Counted from the first letter of the stretch, positions 11,180 to 23,839 are shown. The stretch: DNA of 64,000 nucleotides from Agrocybe praecox (GCA_964017145.1 OZ024850.1:969618-1033617); one strand, 5' to 3'. Program-made: numbers and translations. Notes: generated by a model not told the origin, from the sequence alone.

Positions 11180-12440
11180 TGTACACGCTCGTCGTTGACG
11201 GTGATATTGGTACGTGGCTTCGGCTTTCTGTTGGGAATTGTCCATTGACGTTCTGCTCAAGGGACGAGCTCGTCCTGGTTGACAACTGACCGGTGACCGC
11301 TTGTACGTGGCGTTCTTTATTCTTCAGATTTCGCTTGGTGACAATTTTCTCAAGGTGATGAGCCCGTTCTGGTTGCGAAATACACAAAGGTGAGTAGCGG
11401 GTTGGATTCAAATGAAATGAGAAACTCACAGTATTTTCTGCCCGCAGTTCAACCATGCATGCCTGTTGCTATCGTCGGTCTCGATTGTTTCTAACCCCTC
11501 CCGTTGCAGTTCTATACCAACTCGGCAAGAAATCGTATACCCGCATATCCTTCGACACACGAAGACGCACGCTGGTACTTGAACCAATGGTCTGGTATTG
11601 GAGGTGAATTGAAGATTGGTTTGGGAAGGGTATGAGACTTACCAACTTACTCCCAAAGCCAACCATCTCGAGACAATTTCAAAGACAATTTCGAACAATT
11701 TTGGCCTCGCTTCTAGGTGGTCTCTAATACTTCCCGTCGCCGCTCGCTACCAACACGAAACAGGCATGCCATAGGTTTCCGTGCATCTCCTTCAATACCT
11801 GAACATGCATACTGGTCTCGGTGAGTGGCAAACTGCTTTGGAACAAAGATTGCAAACTCACCAACTTGTGTGGACAACCGATCATCTCGAGACAGTTTTC
11901 AATATTGTCAGCCTCGCTTGTACGTCGTCCCTGATTCTTCCCGTCGCTGCTCGCTAACAACACAAAATACGCATTGCATAAGTTTCCTCGCATCTCCTTT
12001 AATATACGAACATGTATACTGAACCCTGGTACTCGAGGCAACAGGCTGGGAGTGAGGGTGAGTGGAATATTGGTTTCGAATAAAGACACGCCACTCACAT
12101 ACCAGCTTGCGTGCACAGCCAAACATCTCGAGACGGCTCTGCATCTGCACGTCGGTTGCTGCTGTCGGCCTCGGTTGTACGTGGTGTCCTGGGTTTCCCT
12201 TCGAAACCACAAAGGCACATAATGCAATGGGCCGGGAGTGAAGGCTCAGGGTGAGTGGATAAGTAGTTTGCAAACGAAGATATCAAACGTACCAGCTTGC
12301 GCCCACAGCCAACAATCTCGAGACGATTCTGCATCTGCACACCGGGTGCTGTTATTGGCCTCGGTTGTACGTGGTGTCCAATTACTCTCATCGCATCTCG
12401 CTTCTTGGACACCACACATACGTAGATGTATGATTCAACG
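11180..12440 (-). repeat. Right arm of the mirrored repeat pair
   Basis: This is the inverted, diverged copy of 2600-3790, roughly 80 percent identical by eye over its best blocks. Unit starts (the complement of CTCGAGATNNTTGGCTGTG) lie near 12308, 12118, 11880 and 11660. Towards the inside it continues through a block whose minus-strand translation contains HVQAVTGQLS and SHVPISPSTTS. These match HVQAVIGRSS and SHVPISPAMTS read on the plus strand near 3660-3770. Confidence 0.7.
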
Positions 12441-13044
12441 GGCTGGGAGCGCGGGTGAGTGTGGAATAGGAATTTGGTTCATAACAACGAGACTTACCAG
12501 CTTGTGCTCGCATTCAACCACCCCGATACGAGTTTGCGATGTCGTCGTTGTCGCAGGTTACCGGCAGGGGCAGGGAGGGAACTATGCTCTTGATTTTGGG
12601 AACGGCAGTGAATCGTCGCGTCAGCTACGATCGCTGTGTCGGCCGTCATAGGGTACTGGGGGCTGCATGATCGGAAAGGGAAAGGTGCGAATACATGCAC
12701 GATGGGAGCTCGGAGCGATGTTGGAGGACGGATTTGCGGATGTGGCTATGGTTGGACACCCTTCACCGGTGTGGATTTGGGCGGACGAGCTAGGTGGGCG
12801 GACGAGGGCAGAGTGAAGAAGTTGAATGGCAAGGTAACATCGTTGAGTAAATAGAGAAATGCAAGTTCCACTTTCATCCTTAGAAATGAGCGAGGTTTCG
12901 CCGAGTTCCCACACCCCGGCCCGTATACATAATTTCCAAATTGGCGCTTGATTGACGCTATTTCGCGGCTACTACCTTGTCGTCCAACTAACACTAGGGC
13001 TTATACACAGGTTCTCTCTTCGTATCTCTCTAGGTTAAGAAACA
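12441..13044. other. No recognisable gene
   Basis: Only short overlapping frames without motifs are present. This is spacer upstream of the duplicated promoter-like segment. Confidence 0.4.
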
Positions 13045-13056
13045 TATGGATTTCTT

Positions 13057-13228
13057 AGCATGTATCGTCGCCAGATTGACGAATTGAAATGCCAAGCGCC
13101 CAACTTGAAACTCTCGGCGCCCCCCATAGAAATTCGATACCAAGAGATTGCTCGGCCACAGTAACCAGTACTGCATTATCATTCCATTCTTTCCATCTCT
13201 TTTGTCTGCGCCGTACGGCTGCTAGAAT
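13057..13228 (+). repeat. Upstream region of the GH79 gene, duplicated at 45177-45340
   Basis: The segment runs from GCATGTATCGTCGCCAGAT to CGTACGGCTGCTA and is closely repeated at 45177-45340. The shared landmarks are GACGAATTGAAAT, GAAATTCGATACCAAGAGAT, GCTCGG(C/T)CACAGTAAC and TCTCTTTTGTCTGCGC. Here it lies about 160 bp upstream of the GH79 start codon, so it is probably that gene's promoter or 5' leader. At the other site it lies upstream of a MOB-family gene. Confidence 0.75.
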
Positions 13229-13385
13229 TTACAAACAACCTATCGCCTGTCCTTTATCTATACAACATATACATCTTGCTGCTGCTCCTTTCTTTCCATC
13301 AAATCCACACATACACAGTCTATAATTTCGCCAACGACAAAGACTTCCCAAGACTGAAGAAGAAGAAGAAAACCGGATAGAAAAA

Positions 13386-14030
13386 ATGCTGCTGCTATCC
13401 TTGCTCTCACTGCTAAGCAGTGCATTCTCCACTTCCCAGGCGGTGACCGTGTACGGGCACATCCGACTGCCACAGACTGCCACTGCAACATTCCCGCACG
13501 AGACGCTCGCTGCATACCACATGACTGAGCTCGTCCCACCGGCCTCAGCCGCAGCGTACACCCTGAACCTCCAACGCGATGCGAATGTGGTGACCGGCCT
13601 GTCGATGCCCCATGTCGATGGCTCTTTCTGGGGATTTTCGCTCGGGATGTCAATCGTGACACAAGTGTGTGAGTGGGTCTTCTCTTTTTCTCTTGGTCTT
13701 GGTTCACTTTCAGTCCTATTGTTCTCCTGGGAGTTGATTGACTGACTACGATTAGACTTGGGAAGTGGGAAGGAACTCGTACGTACTTTTCCCGTTCTCT
13801 TGAAACTTGGTTAACGTCACGATGCCGGTCCTTCTTGCAGGTGCCTTTCCTCAACCTCATGGCGAACCCTCCAAGAACGCGCAGGGGGCGTAGTCATCCG
13901 CATAGGTGGAAACACGCAAGAGTTCGCCGCACAGGTCCCCCTTGGGTCTCTGGAATATGGCGTTTACTCTCGATTCGACCATACTTTAATAGACCCAAAC
14001 ACCTGCAATCGTATACACCCCTGATATGAG
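13386..14030 (+). pseudogene. 5' fragment of a GH79-type beta-glucuronidase gene
   Basis: The ATG at 13386 opens a signal peptide (LLLSLLSLLSSAFS followed by a small-residue cleavage region). Then comes the N-terminal GH79 signature SGSFWGFS-like block (here DGSFWGFSLGMSIV), and after two introns (13669-13755 and 13779-13840) VPFLNLMAN. An extra C in the run 13867-13869 then shifts the frame. In the shifted frame the family motif GGVVIRIGGNTQEF is clearly present. A second indel near 14010 separates this from YTPD, where homology stops at about 14030. GH79 enzymes are secreted glucuronidases acting on plant or fungal glycans. The catalytic residues are not in this piece; the matching 3' part lies at 34386-35110 in the same orientation. 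This copy cannot make a working enzyme. Confidence 0.75.
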
Positions 14031-14135
14031 CTCTACTTTATTGATGCAACGATCAGTGAAAAGGTATCCCATTCGGCCATTTTGGTATTCTCGCATCAAG
14101 GGAAGAATGATCGCGAGGCAAGAATGGGGTCTTTG

Positions 14136-14140
14136 GGCGA
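14136..14140. repeat. Target-site duplication of element 1, left copy
   Basis: GGCGA directly before the left LTR, repeated directly after the right LTR at 23840-23844. Confidence 0.93.
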
Positions 14141-14517
14141 TGTAACAGTCCGGGTTTCCCGTCACATCACACATTCCTTTTATCTTATCTTATCTTTACT
14201 TCTTTGACTTATCATCTTATTTTACTCATCTTTCCTCGTCGTCGATACACCTCATGGTTATCTCCTCCCCTTTACCCTACCCATATGGACTCTTAGTTAA
14301 ATTACTCAGTTACTCTTACATTCTTTACCTTTCATCTCGGACTATTCCCCGGTTATCTCCCCCCTCGTAGAGTATAAATACCTAGCTACTTTGTGGTAGA
14401 TAACCCAGCGAATTCAGATTGTTTTAACCTGTCTTTTACCTCTCTGAGTTCCTCTTCTCGTGTGCCGAAATCCCTCTGCCGAAACAGTCACTGTCACGGC
14501 ACGACGCTTTCGTCACA
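14141..14517 (+). repeat. Left LTR of element 1
   Basis: Begins TGTAACAGTCCGGG and ends TTTCGTCACA. It contains a TATA-like AGTATAAATAC near 14371, suggesting a Pol II promoter. It is identical by eye to 23463-23839. Confidence 0.95.
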
Positions 14518-14702
14518 TTTTTTTTGACACTACACAACCTCTGAAAACACTACCTTTACTTTCTTAAAACTTCTCGCCGCCTCGTCGCTTGGGACCCCTC
14601 TGGCTTGATCACCCAGGACCATCCAGCACCTGGCAGCATTTATCATCAAATACCCAATTTATCTTCGTGCGTTCTATTTCCAATTCACAGCTACTAATTA
14701 CT

Positions 14703-17700
14703 ATGGCTACTAGATATTCCCTCCGGTCCCGACCTACGGCTGAAAAGCCCGCTGTCGTCAAGGCTCCATCACCACCTCAGTCCGACGCTCAATCTGACGG
14801 AGGTTACTCCGATGCCCCCGAAGCAACTCCGCGTCGTGCGTACAGCGATGTGGTTGCGTCGAGACCACCCTCGCCAGTCAATGGCAGGGATATCACCCCA
14901 CCTCCTAACCCAGAAATGGTGAAGGAGATTCTGAATGGAAATAGTACGGCCCCTGCTCGTAAATTACTTAAAATTAATAAAAATAAAAACATTGAAAACC
15001 ATACCTCGTCTGAGAGTGAACCTGAAAAACAGTCCACTGGGTGGACCACCGTACAGCGCAGACGTGCGCGAAGCCAAGAATCTAATCAGAAACACGGAAA
15101 ATTATCGGCTGATAAGAAAATGAAATCAAATACCGATATCGAAAATGTGCTTCAGGAGGCCGAACTATCGCTTACCCCTGAACAGCGCGAGCACATCGCT
15201 CGTCGAGATAAGACCCTTGCCAAGGCAAAACGTACGCGCTCAGAGTCGCGTGGAGAGGGGACCTCCAAGTCCAAAGGGAAGGCCATTGATCCCAGAGAAT
15301 GGGGAGGTCTTCACCTAGCACCTGAAGAATTAAATATTGAGTCACAACGCGCCGCGTTGGAAAGTTACGCACCCCGAGTATCGGTCAGTAATAGAGAGGC
15401 GCCACCCCATATTTCAAAGGGGAAATCCAAACATAACCATATCTCCACATATTCAATCAATTACCCGATCAGGAGTACGTCCATAAATAAGTCAGCGCCT
15501 ATTTTGACTTCGAAACATCGTAACAAAACTACATTGCCTATTGAAGCGCGTCCAGCCGCGCATATTGATCCTAAATCGTACATAGGAGTAGCGTTAAAAA
15601 ATATATCGTTATCTAAAGTTAAACGTACCAAACATAAGCCTACCACGCCGTCATCGTCTAGTTCAGACCCATCGTCCTCGTCCTCGTCCAGTTTCAGCGA
15701 GAGTTCCACGGACCCATCATCCTCGAGCTCGGAATCGTCGTCCAGCTCTGAGTCGCAATCACCCACGCCGAAGACTAGAAAAAGAAAGTCGAAACGGCGT
15801 AAGTCCAAAAAGCAAACCAGTACCAAAGCCTTCAAACCTACTGAGTATGACGGACGCGCGGATGCTCGCGCGTACCATCGGTTCGTAAAAGAAAGCGCCG
15901 CCTATCTTGAGGATAGCGGAATTAAGCGGAAACGGAGGGCGTTTGCGCTCTCGTACTTCATGACTGGGCGTGCCTACGATTTTTATATTCAGAAGATAGC
16001 CCAAACTGAAGAGGACTGGAAAATGCCTGACCTATATGAAGCACTCTTTAACTACTGCTTCCCCATTGATTATCGCCAGAAAATGCGTCGGAAATTTGAT
16101 AACGCTACACAGGGACATCGACCTGTTAGTGAATACGCTCATTATCTAGAGGAGCTAAGCAATCTCATTGGAACAATCACCTCTCGAGATCTAGTCAACC
16201 GCTTCTGGAACGGAACCACGGACGCGGTACAACGCGCGTTGTGGCGGGATGGACTTCATCCAGACTCTTCGAACTGAGAGGAGGTCATCGCGCGTGCTGA
16301 AATCATTGAAATCTCTGAGAATGTGTTGCGGCATCGCGAGGGAAGACGCTCCAATCACAATGAGTACCGGACAACGCGAAATAATTCGTCTGACACTCAC
16401 CATCGTAGAGAAAACGGGCGCTTCAATGACAAGTCTCGTCAGTATCAACGGAGTAGAGAAAAATCTCGACCTACCTTCCGGAACTCCAATACCTCGGACC
16501 GTGCTGGATTTAATAGAGATAATAAATCGCGGTTTGAGAAGAAACGAGATGAACGACGAACTTATGATAAAAATAGACAGACGCCGACGCGATCCACGCC
16601 TCAATTATCTGAAAAAGAGCGTGCAGAACGCGTCGCGTCAGGACGTTGTTTCAAGTGCAACGAGACAGGTCATATGTCTCGCAACTGTCCGCAAGGAAAT
16701 TCCGTTAAACATCAAGGGAACAAACCCCCAGGAATGGCTGCCTATCAGGTAGAACCTGTACCAGACAGCGAGGAATCCTCAAATGATATTGAGGTACTGG
16801 ACAGCATGCCGTTAGGGGCTATATCATTTGACGCTCCAGATATACCTAAAAAATATAATGTCATCCCTTGGGTTGAGTACTCCAGCGACCGCATAGGAGA
16901 TAGTTACGCCATGAATGCCGAATATCTTCTAACCGGGAGAACAGTGTATCCAGGAGATGAGCGTTACTATAGGAAATATCCATTTCTTAACTTACAAAAA
17001 TTCAAACGATTTAATGTCCACCGTAACAATAAAACACTATATACGATCAGAGATAATCTAACAAATTATAAGGTTAATATTGACAAATCCTTGTTCGAAA
17101 ATAGTCGATTTGACCTTGTTAATTGGTATGCCAAACAGAGGGCGAAAGCTCTCCAAATGAAAAAACCCAAATATGCCTGGACCGTGTTTGGGTGTCCGCT
17201 CACTGAAGTACCAGTCCACCGGCTGAGCTATGCCGCGTCTCGACATTATCCTCCTATACGAGCTGATAGTGATCGCGATATGAGGTTTGTTATTCAACCT
17301 AAGAATAAGGAGTTTATCGAATACGAGGTCATCGACCTAGATATGGATGTTACCTTTCCCATCACGAGGAACCTACTCGAAAATAGCGAGTTTGATATCG
17401 TTAGCTGGTACCGTGAACAAATCAATACCAATGCATTATATGACTCAATGTACCTATCAAACTCACTATGTGCGATACCGGAGGTGACCGATCCTGAGAC
17501 ACCAGCGGGAACGTCGTTTACTGAATCAGAACTTCAGTCGTTGCGTAGTGGTGTAATGGGGGATGTCATGGCTCACCGTGTTAAACGCATACTAGACCAA
17601 TGCGCTCCGTATCCAGGAGACGATCTCATTAGCGGATGTGACCTCGAGTCAAGGAAAGCGCAGCGGTTCGAAGTATCTAAGGGAAAGAATGACCTCTACG

Positions 17701-20700
17701 TTATTTATGACCGTGAACTCTTGATGGAACATTACCTACACGTTAGTCGACTCCAATACGACTTATTTTCGGTCGGAAAGTGGTACGCAGAGCAGTGCGC
17801 AACGGCTCATGATGACCCATTTCCAGGTGAAACCGCCCTGGGATGGATACAACAACAGAAATATCATGAAACAATGATCGGCTCACCACTTACCGAGTGG
17901 GCCGAGTTACTATTGCATTATGGTGAACCCTATCTTCGGGAAGAAGTCAGTGAGCGAGACCCGGTACCCAGGTTCGAGGTAGAAATCTCACCTAATGACT
18001 CTTCGGTTGCGTTAATCAGTGACCACAAACGTCAATCTGCTACAACGATCTCAAGAAGACTGTTAGAAGATCCAGAGTTCCCATTAATTGAATGGTACAC
18101 ACATGCAATGCAATGTTATGAAAAGGAACAAGAGGATTTTCGAGTAATCCCCGAGTCCAAGGCACCCGATATAGCGATTATGCCCTCGCGCTGGGAACAC
18201 GTTAAGGGATTGGTGAATAGCTTATTTACGAGTGCAAAGAATCCCCTACCAAACGTCGATTACGACTGCCACACCATCTCAGGAGACGAGTATCTAGCTG
18301 TGTATGGGGTACAGGTTGACCGCAATAAATACCCTGGACTCCAACGTAACGCAGCTGCGGTGAAAGATAAGCGCCGGATACTGCCCAAACCGATAGTCGT
18401 TAAAATGGAGGTACATGGACAGCCAGTACGAGCGTTGATAGATACCGGATCATTGGGCGATTTTATGTCGTCAACGCTGGCTGATCAGCTGAAAGTGAAG
18501 CGCGAAAATGTGTACGCTCCTGTTACGCTTCAGTTAGCAGTTCAAGGATCACGATCCAAAATTAATGCTGGCACTCACGTACGAATGAAGTATCAAAATA
18601 TCGATTGTGACCGCTATTTCGACATCGCGAACATCAGTAGTTATGATATCATTTTGGGAACCCCGTGGATCTATCAACACTCGGTGTGCGTTGGGCTGAA
18701 TCCAGCTCGAGTGGTGATCGGTAGTGCAGAACCCTTGCCATTGAAAGCGAGCGCTGACACCAAATTCGTAGCGCAGTCGATCAACGTCACCGACGATGAG
18801 ATCGAGAAGGTGCGCGAGGAGCTGCGTCAATATGCCGAGCCACTGTGCAGGGAGGTTAGTGAAACGGAACTCCCTCCATTGAGGGCTATAAATCATACGA
18901 TACCTTTAATAGACGTCAATAAAAAATATCCTTGGCGTCCGTCGAGGTGCCCCGAGCCATTTCGCATCCCGTGGGGTGAAAAGCTGGATGCATATCTAAA
19001 AAGTGGGAGGTGGAAAATTACCTCGGCCAGTAATACCGTCCCTATGTTATTAATTCCTAAACCGAGAAAAGGGGACTTACCCCCTGAGTTGCGAACAGTA
19101 TTTGATCTGCGAGAACGAAACAAAAATACATACAAAATGACTTCGCCGCTGCCTGACATGGAAGGTATGCTTCGGCGCGCAGCGCGACATCCATTTCGTA
19201 CCACGTTAGATTTGAAATCTGCATACGAGCAGATCCGCATCGAGCCCGAACATGTAGATCGGACAGCAGTAACGACTCCTGATGGAAATATAGTCAGTTT
19301 AGTTATCCAGATTGGTGACTGAAATGCCCCTGCAACCTACCAGGCATTAATGAATCATTTATTCTCTTCCTATATTGGTAGAATCATGGATGTGTATCTT
19401 GATGATATCCTGATTTATTCTGATACTCTGGAAGATCATAGAAAGCACGTTAAGCTGGTGCTTGATATTCTGAAAAGGGAGAAATTGTACCTTAGTAGGA
19501 GCAAGCTGCATTTTGTACAACCTGAAATCAAAATTCTAGGGCGTATTATTGATGATAATGGCATTCGGATGGATCCTGATAAAGTGGACACTGTTGTCAG
19601 TTGGAAAGTACCCACTAATAGGGACTTACTTCGTGGTTTTATTGGTTCTGTTGGATACCTGGCGGATGATGTGCCCGAAGTTCGTATACCTATGGGTATT
19701 TTGAGTGCGTTAACGGGTGATACTGTCCCGTTTCGCTGGGGATTCACCGAACAGCGCGCGTTTGAGGACGTGAAACGCCTTGTGCAAGCGGCACGCGAGC
19801 ACAGGCGGGTGCCGTTAGATTACTCGCATAATGCGCCACCTATTTGGATGGTCACCGACGGCTGTGCCACCGGTCTCTCGGGTCTGGTCTCACAGGGCGA
19901 GGACTGGAAAACCGCTAAAATTGCAGTGTTTTACTCTGCTAAATTGAATTCGGCACAGCAGAATTATCCCACTCACGAAATTGAAATGTTCGCGGGAATA
20001 GAGACGATGCTACGGCATCGAGATATCCTGCAGGGGGCTAAGTTTGTATGGATTACGGATCACAAGGGTCTTACACACCTGTTGAACCAGAAGAATCTGT
20101 CAGGACGGCAGGCTAGGTGGCTTGAGAAGATCTCGTCGTTCGATTTTGAGGTTAGATATATTCCTGGATCGGATAACGTGGTGGCAGACGCACTATCGCG
20201 TTTGTACTCGAATGAAGCGCCGGGCACGGTACGCGCTCGGAGCGAGTACACCTATCACGATGTCGTGGACGACGATGTTGAAGTCGAGAATGATCTACCC
20301 ATTCTTGCGGGTCTAGAAGCGAAGGCTGTACGTCCAAGACGATCTCGTAAGGTCGAATTCCCAGCTGAATCGGGTCGTCCTGAAACATCGAAGGAGTTTG
20401 CCGCGCGCGTACGTGACCATTTCGTTCTGAAAGGTCCTACAGAACGAAAGGAGGGCGAGAGTGCAAAGAAAAACAACAGTACGCAGCCACAGACAATAAA
20501 AATCAGGATTCCGCCATTGCGACGAAGTCCAATTTCTGAGATTCCCGAAAAGGAAGTCGCATCAGACGCGCATCACAACACATCAGGCGAGTCCGGCAAC
20601 GCCCGACGGACTTCGTCAATAATGCAAATGGCCTCGTCAACATTAGGAGGCATCGATTTAATGCGAGAAATCCTTGGAAAATATTCATTAGATCCTTTCT

Positions 20701-23363
20701 TCAAACTGATCATGGAGAGCCCTAATGAATTCCGTAATTTTGAAGTGACCCCTGAGGGGTTAATTTACTTAAAAGAAAAAACTAGTAAATTGTTATGTAT
20801 TCCCAAGATAGTCGTTCAGGGACGGAACCTCTGGGAAATCGTCATTTCCGAAGCGCATTCTACGCTAGCTCACTTAGGGGCCGTCAAGACGCTGGATTAT
20901 CTTCGGGACAATGTATGGTGGAAAGATATGGTATCGGATACCAAGGCTTTTTGTGATACGTGCTCCACATGCAAGAGGAGTAAACCGAGTAATCACAAGC
21001 CGTTCGGATTGTTGAATCCATTACCCATTCCAAGCTACCCATGGGAATCGATCGGAATTGATTTCGTCGGACCCTTACCCGAATCACATAACCGAGACGG
21101 AACGTTCGACTCAATTACAGTTGTTATCTGCCTCCTTACGGGTATGGTTCACTTAATTCCTAGTAAAACGACGTACAATGCTCGTCAGCTAGGTGAATTA
21201 ATATTCGAACACATCTATAAGCTACATGGAATCCCGAAGAATATTATAAGCGATCGTGATGTGTTATTCACGAGTACCTTCTGGTCGCACTTGCATTCCC
21301 TAATTGGGACAAAATTGAAAATGTCGAGCGCTTATCATCCGCAAACGGACGGATCTACGGAACGCGCTAATCGGACAATCACTCAAATGTTGAGGCAATG
21401 CGTAAATAGTAAACAAACAGATTGGGTGGCTAAGCTACCATCTATCGAATTTGCAATTAATTCTGCAAGATCAGAGAGCACGGGGTTCGCTCCATTTTTC
21501 CTTAATACTGGAACGATGCCGAGGTCAATGATATGGAATTCTGCACCAGCCACCGAATTTCCGTCCATAAGAAATTTTGCCCTCAAGAAAAAATTAGCAT
21601 TAATGGAGGCACATGATAGCATCCTTGCTGCTCGAGTTAAACAGACCCGAGACGCCAACCGTAAACGGCAATTATCTCCATTTAGGGAAGGGGATTTAAT
21701 CTATTTGTCCACCAAAAATATTACCTTCCCCAAAGGGTTAGCTCGGAAGCTCGTACCGAAATACATTGGCCCTTATCGAATTATCAAAGATTTTCGAAAT
21801 CAATCTTTCCGCATCGAATTACCGAACACTCTGAAACAACGAGGCGTTCACGATGTATTTCACTCGTCCTTACTTCGCATTCATCATCCCAATGATGACC
21901 GTCTCTTCCCCGGACGTCTTGACGAACAAATCACGGCCGCCGATGAACCGCATGGCGAATGGGCTGTGGACACCATCCTCTCGCACTCCGGATCGAAGGG
22001 GAATGCCCTTTTCGAAGTGAAATGGAGGGCGGGAGATGTCACCTGGGTACCCTACAGTCAGATAAGTGAGCTCCAAGCGCTCCTCGAATATTTTGACTTA
22101 TTGGGTGTTGATAACATCGATGAACTACCATATGGTACAGGAACACCACCCGAAAATACTGACATAACCACATCTCTTCACTCGATAGATTATCTAGACG
22201 ACGACCTTTATAAACCACCACCTCCTACTCCCACTTCCAGTACCCTCTACTATCTGCTCATCACTACTCTACACACTCTACTGCTCATCACCTCTTCGCT
22301 ACTCTATATCCTACTATCAACCATGTCCACTCCCCGTACCAACTCTAAATCCATCACCAAAACCTCCTCCCGCAAGACCAAGGAACTCCCGGAAAATTCC
22401 ACTCCTTCTTCGAACGCTCCTGTCGAGCCCATTGATAATTCTAATTCGAACGCTCCCATAGAGCCCATTGATACTTCTCTTGATATTGATTCTCCCAGTA
22501 CGCCCGCTTCGGGCATTATTTCTACTACTATTATTTCGGATAATCCCTCTTCTATTTCTGGTTCTAATTCTTCCGCGTATAATCGCCCGTTGATGCCTCC
22601 TGTTACCATTCGTATTCCTTCCACCTCTAATGATTACCCCAACCTTCCTTCACTTCGTACTATCGACCACCCTGGTGTTCGGCGCATCTCAGACACCGAG
22701 TTTATTTTTTATAACCCCAACGATGGTCTCTCCAAGTTCGCCGACAACGAAATTACCCCGGCTGGACTGGTTGTCGACTACTGCGCGTATGATCAGCGCA
22801 TCCGCTCTCTCCTAGACCCTACCCGTCGTATTCCAGGATCTCCCAGCGGGTACGCTCGCGTCGCTTCACTATTCAACCGCTTCGCAACTGGTCAGCGTCG
22901 CTTTGCGCTCTGGGACTCGGGAACCAACAAATATATCATCAGCGGACAAGCTATCATGACCGACGATTTCATTATCACCATCACTAACGACGTCGCCGTT
23001 CCCCAACATACCCAAGCCATCGCTCCGCCTATTATCCCTGCTGCAAGTCCCACCGTATCGCTTAACCTCAACGCGACCATGGTCGATCAAACTCTCTACC
23101 AAAATATGCTCATGATGTCCGCACGCAACGATGTTCGTCGTCGCCTCATTGCCAACCAAGCCTTCGAACACCGCGAATTCAAGCGCGCTCAGCGAGGCGC
23201 TACTGCTGCACCTTACCATACCCAGTCCCAGCCTAGGCGCCGTCGTCCGGCTCGTCATCATCACAACAATTCCGAATCCGGACCGGCGTCTAACGCGACT
23301 ACTCTCAGCACTGCTTCATCTTCGTCAGCTCACAATGGCGATATCACCATGAACGAAGCTTAA
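14703..23363 (+). pseudogene. Gag-Pol polyprotein of element 1, interrupted by two in-frame TGA codons
   Basis: One reading frame runs from the ATG at 14703 to the stop at 23361, broken only by TGA at 16275-16277 and TGA at 19320-19322. Domains in order are a Ser-rich linker (15650-15760), a capsid-like block (15830-16270), a CCHC knuckle CFKCNETGHMSRNC (about 16650), a long region with a fourfold repeat (17009-18113), an aspartic protease with LIDTGS (about 18435), a reverse transcriptase with FDLRERNK and the YLDD box (about 19396), RNase H (19845-20220), an integrase with a zinc-binding domain, the catalytic triad in IDFVGP, SDRDV and STERANR (20860-21560), a chromodomain-like fold (about 21955-22110) and a C-terminal extension of about 400 residues. 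The first TGA lies between capsid and knuckle, the second inside the reverse transcriptase just before NAPATY. Both positions probably held Trp or Cys, as in related elements. Without readthrough this copy is not autonomous. Confidence 0.9.
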
Positions 23364-23462
23364 TTCTCAACACCATCAACTATCAATTGGCCAACTCAAA
23401 CAACACTCAGTCATTATACCCTATTCTTTTTCGAGCCGTTATTCTAACGCCTGGAGGGCGAC

Positions 23463-23839
23463 TGTAACAGTCCGGGTTTCCCGTCACATCACACATTCCT
23501 TTTATCTTATCTTATCTTTACTTCTTTGACTTATCATCTTATTTTACTCATCTTTCCTCGTCGTCGATACACCTCATGGTTATCTCCTCCCCTTTACCCT
23601 ACCCATATGGACTCTTAGTTAAATTACTCAGTTACTCTTACATTCTTTACCTTTCATCTCGGACTATTCCCCGGTTATCTCCCCCCTCGTAGAGTATAAA
23701 TACCTAGCTACTTTGTGGTAGATAACCCAGCGAATTCAGATTGTTTTAACCTGTCTTTTACCTCTCTGAGTTCCTCTTCTCGTGTGCCGAAATCCCTCTG
23801 CCGAAACAGTCACTGTCACGGCACGACGCTTTCGTCACA
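23463..23839 (+). repeat. Right LTR of element 1
   Basis: Matches the left LTR along its whole 377 bp. Confidence 0.95.

Larger units (their letters stand above)
14141..23839 (+). mobile_element. Ty3/Gypsy LTR retrotransposon, element 1
   Basis: A complete 9.7 kb insertion. It has 377 bp LTRs that I find identical base for base, TG...CA ends, a 5 bp GGCGA target duplication, a purine-rich CTGGAGGGCGAC tract just before the right LTR and a gag-pol reading frame. Domain order is capsid, zinc knuckle, protease, reverse transcriptase, RNase H, integrase, chromodomain, which is the Ty3/Gypsy (chromovirus) order. Two in-frame TGA codons interrupt the frame. Identical LTRs mean the insertion is very recent. 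No primer-binding site matching a tRNA end is evident after the left LTR, where a T-run begins; self-priming as in Tf1 is possible. Confidence 0.95.

Noticed and set aside
13386..13745. Independent small secreted protein ending at 13745
   Set aside because: The frame reads into an intron. Splicing at 13669 and 13779 continues into clear GH79 sequence, so it is the start of a broken larger gene.
14703..23363. Nuclear recoding of TGA as Trp, suggested by several in-frame TGA codons
   Set aside because: Trp is encoded by TGG throughout the same genes. The KDZ transposase and the element 2 polyprotein use TGA as their stop codon and have none internally.
22190..23363. Reading the tail of element 1 as an envelope gene
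   Set aside because: There is a hydrophobic stretch but no signal peptide, no furin-like site and no fusion-peptide or coiled-coil pattern. It is in frame with pol. Length and one hydrophobic segment are not enough.
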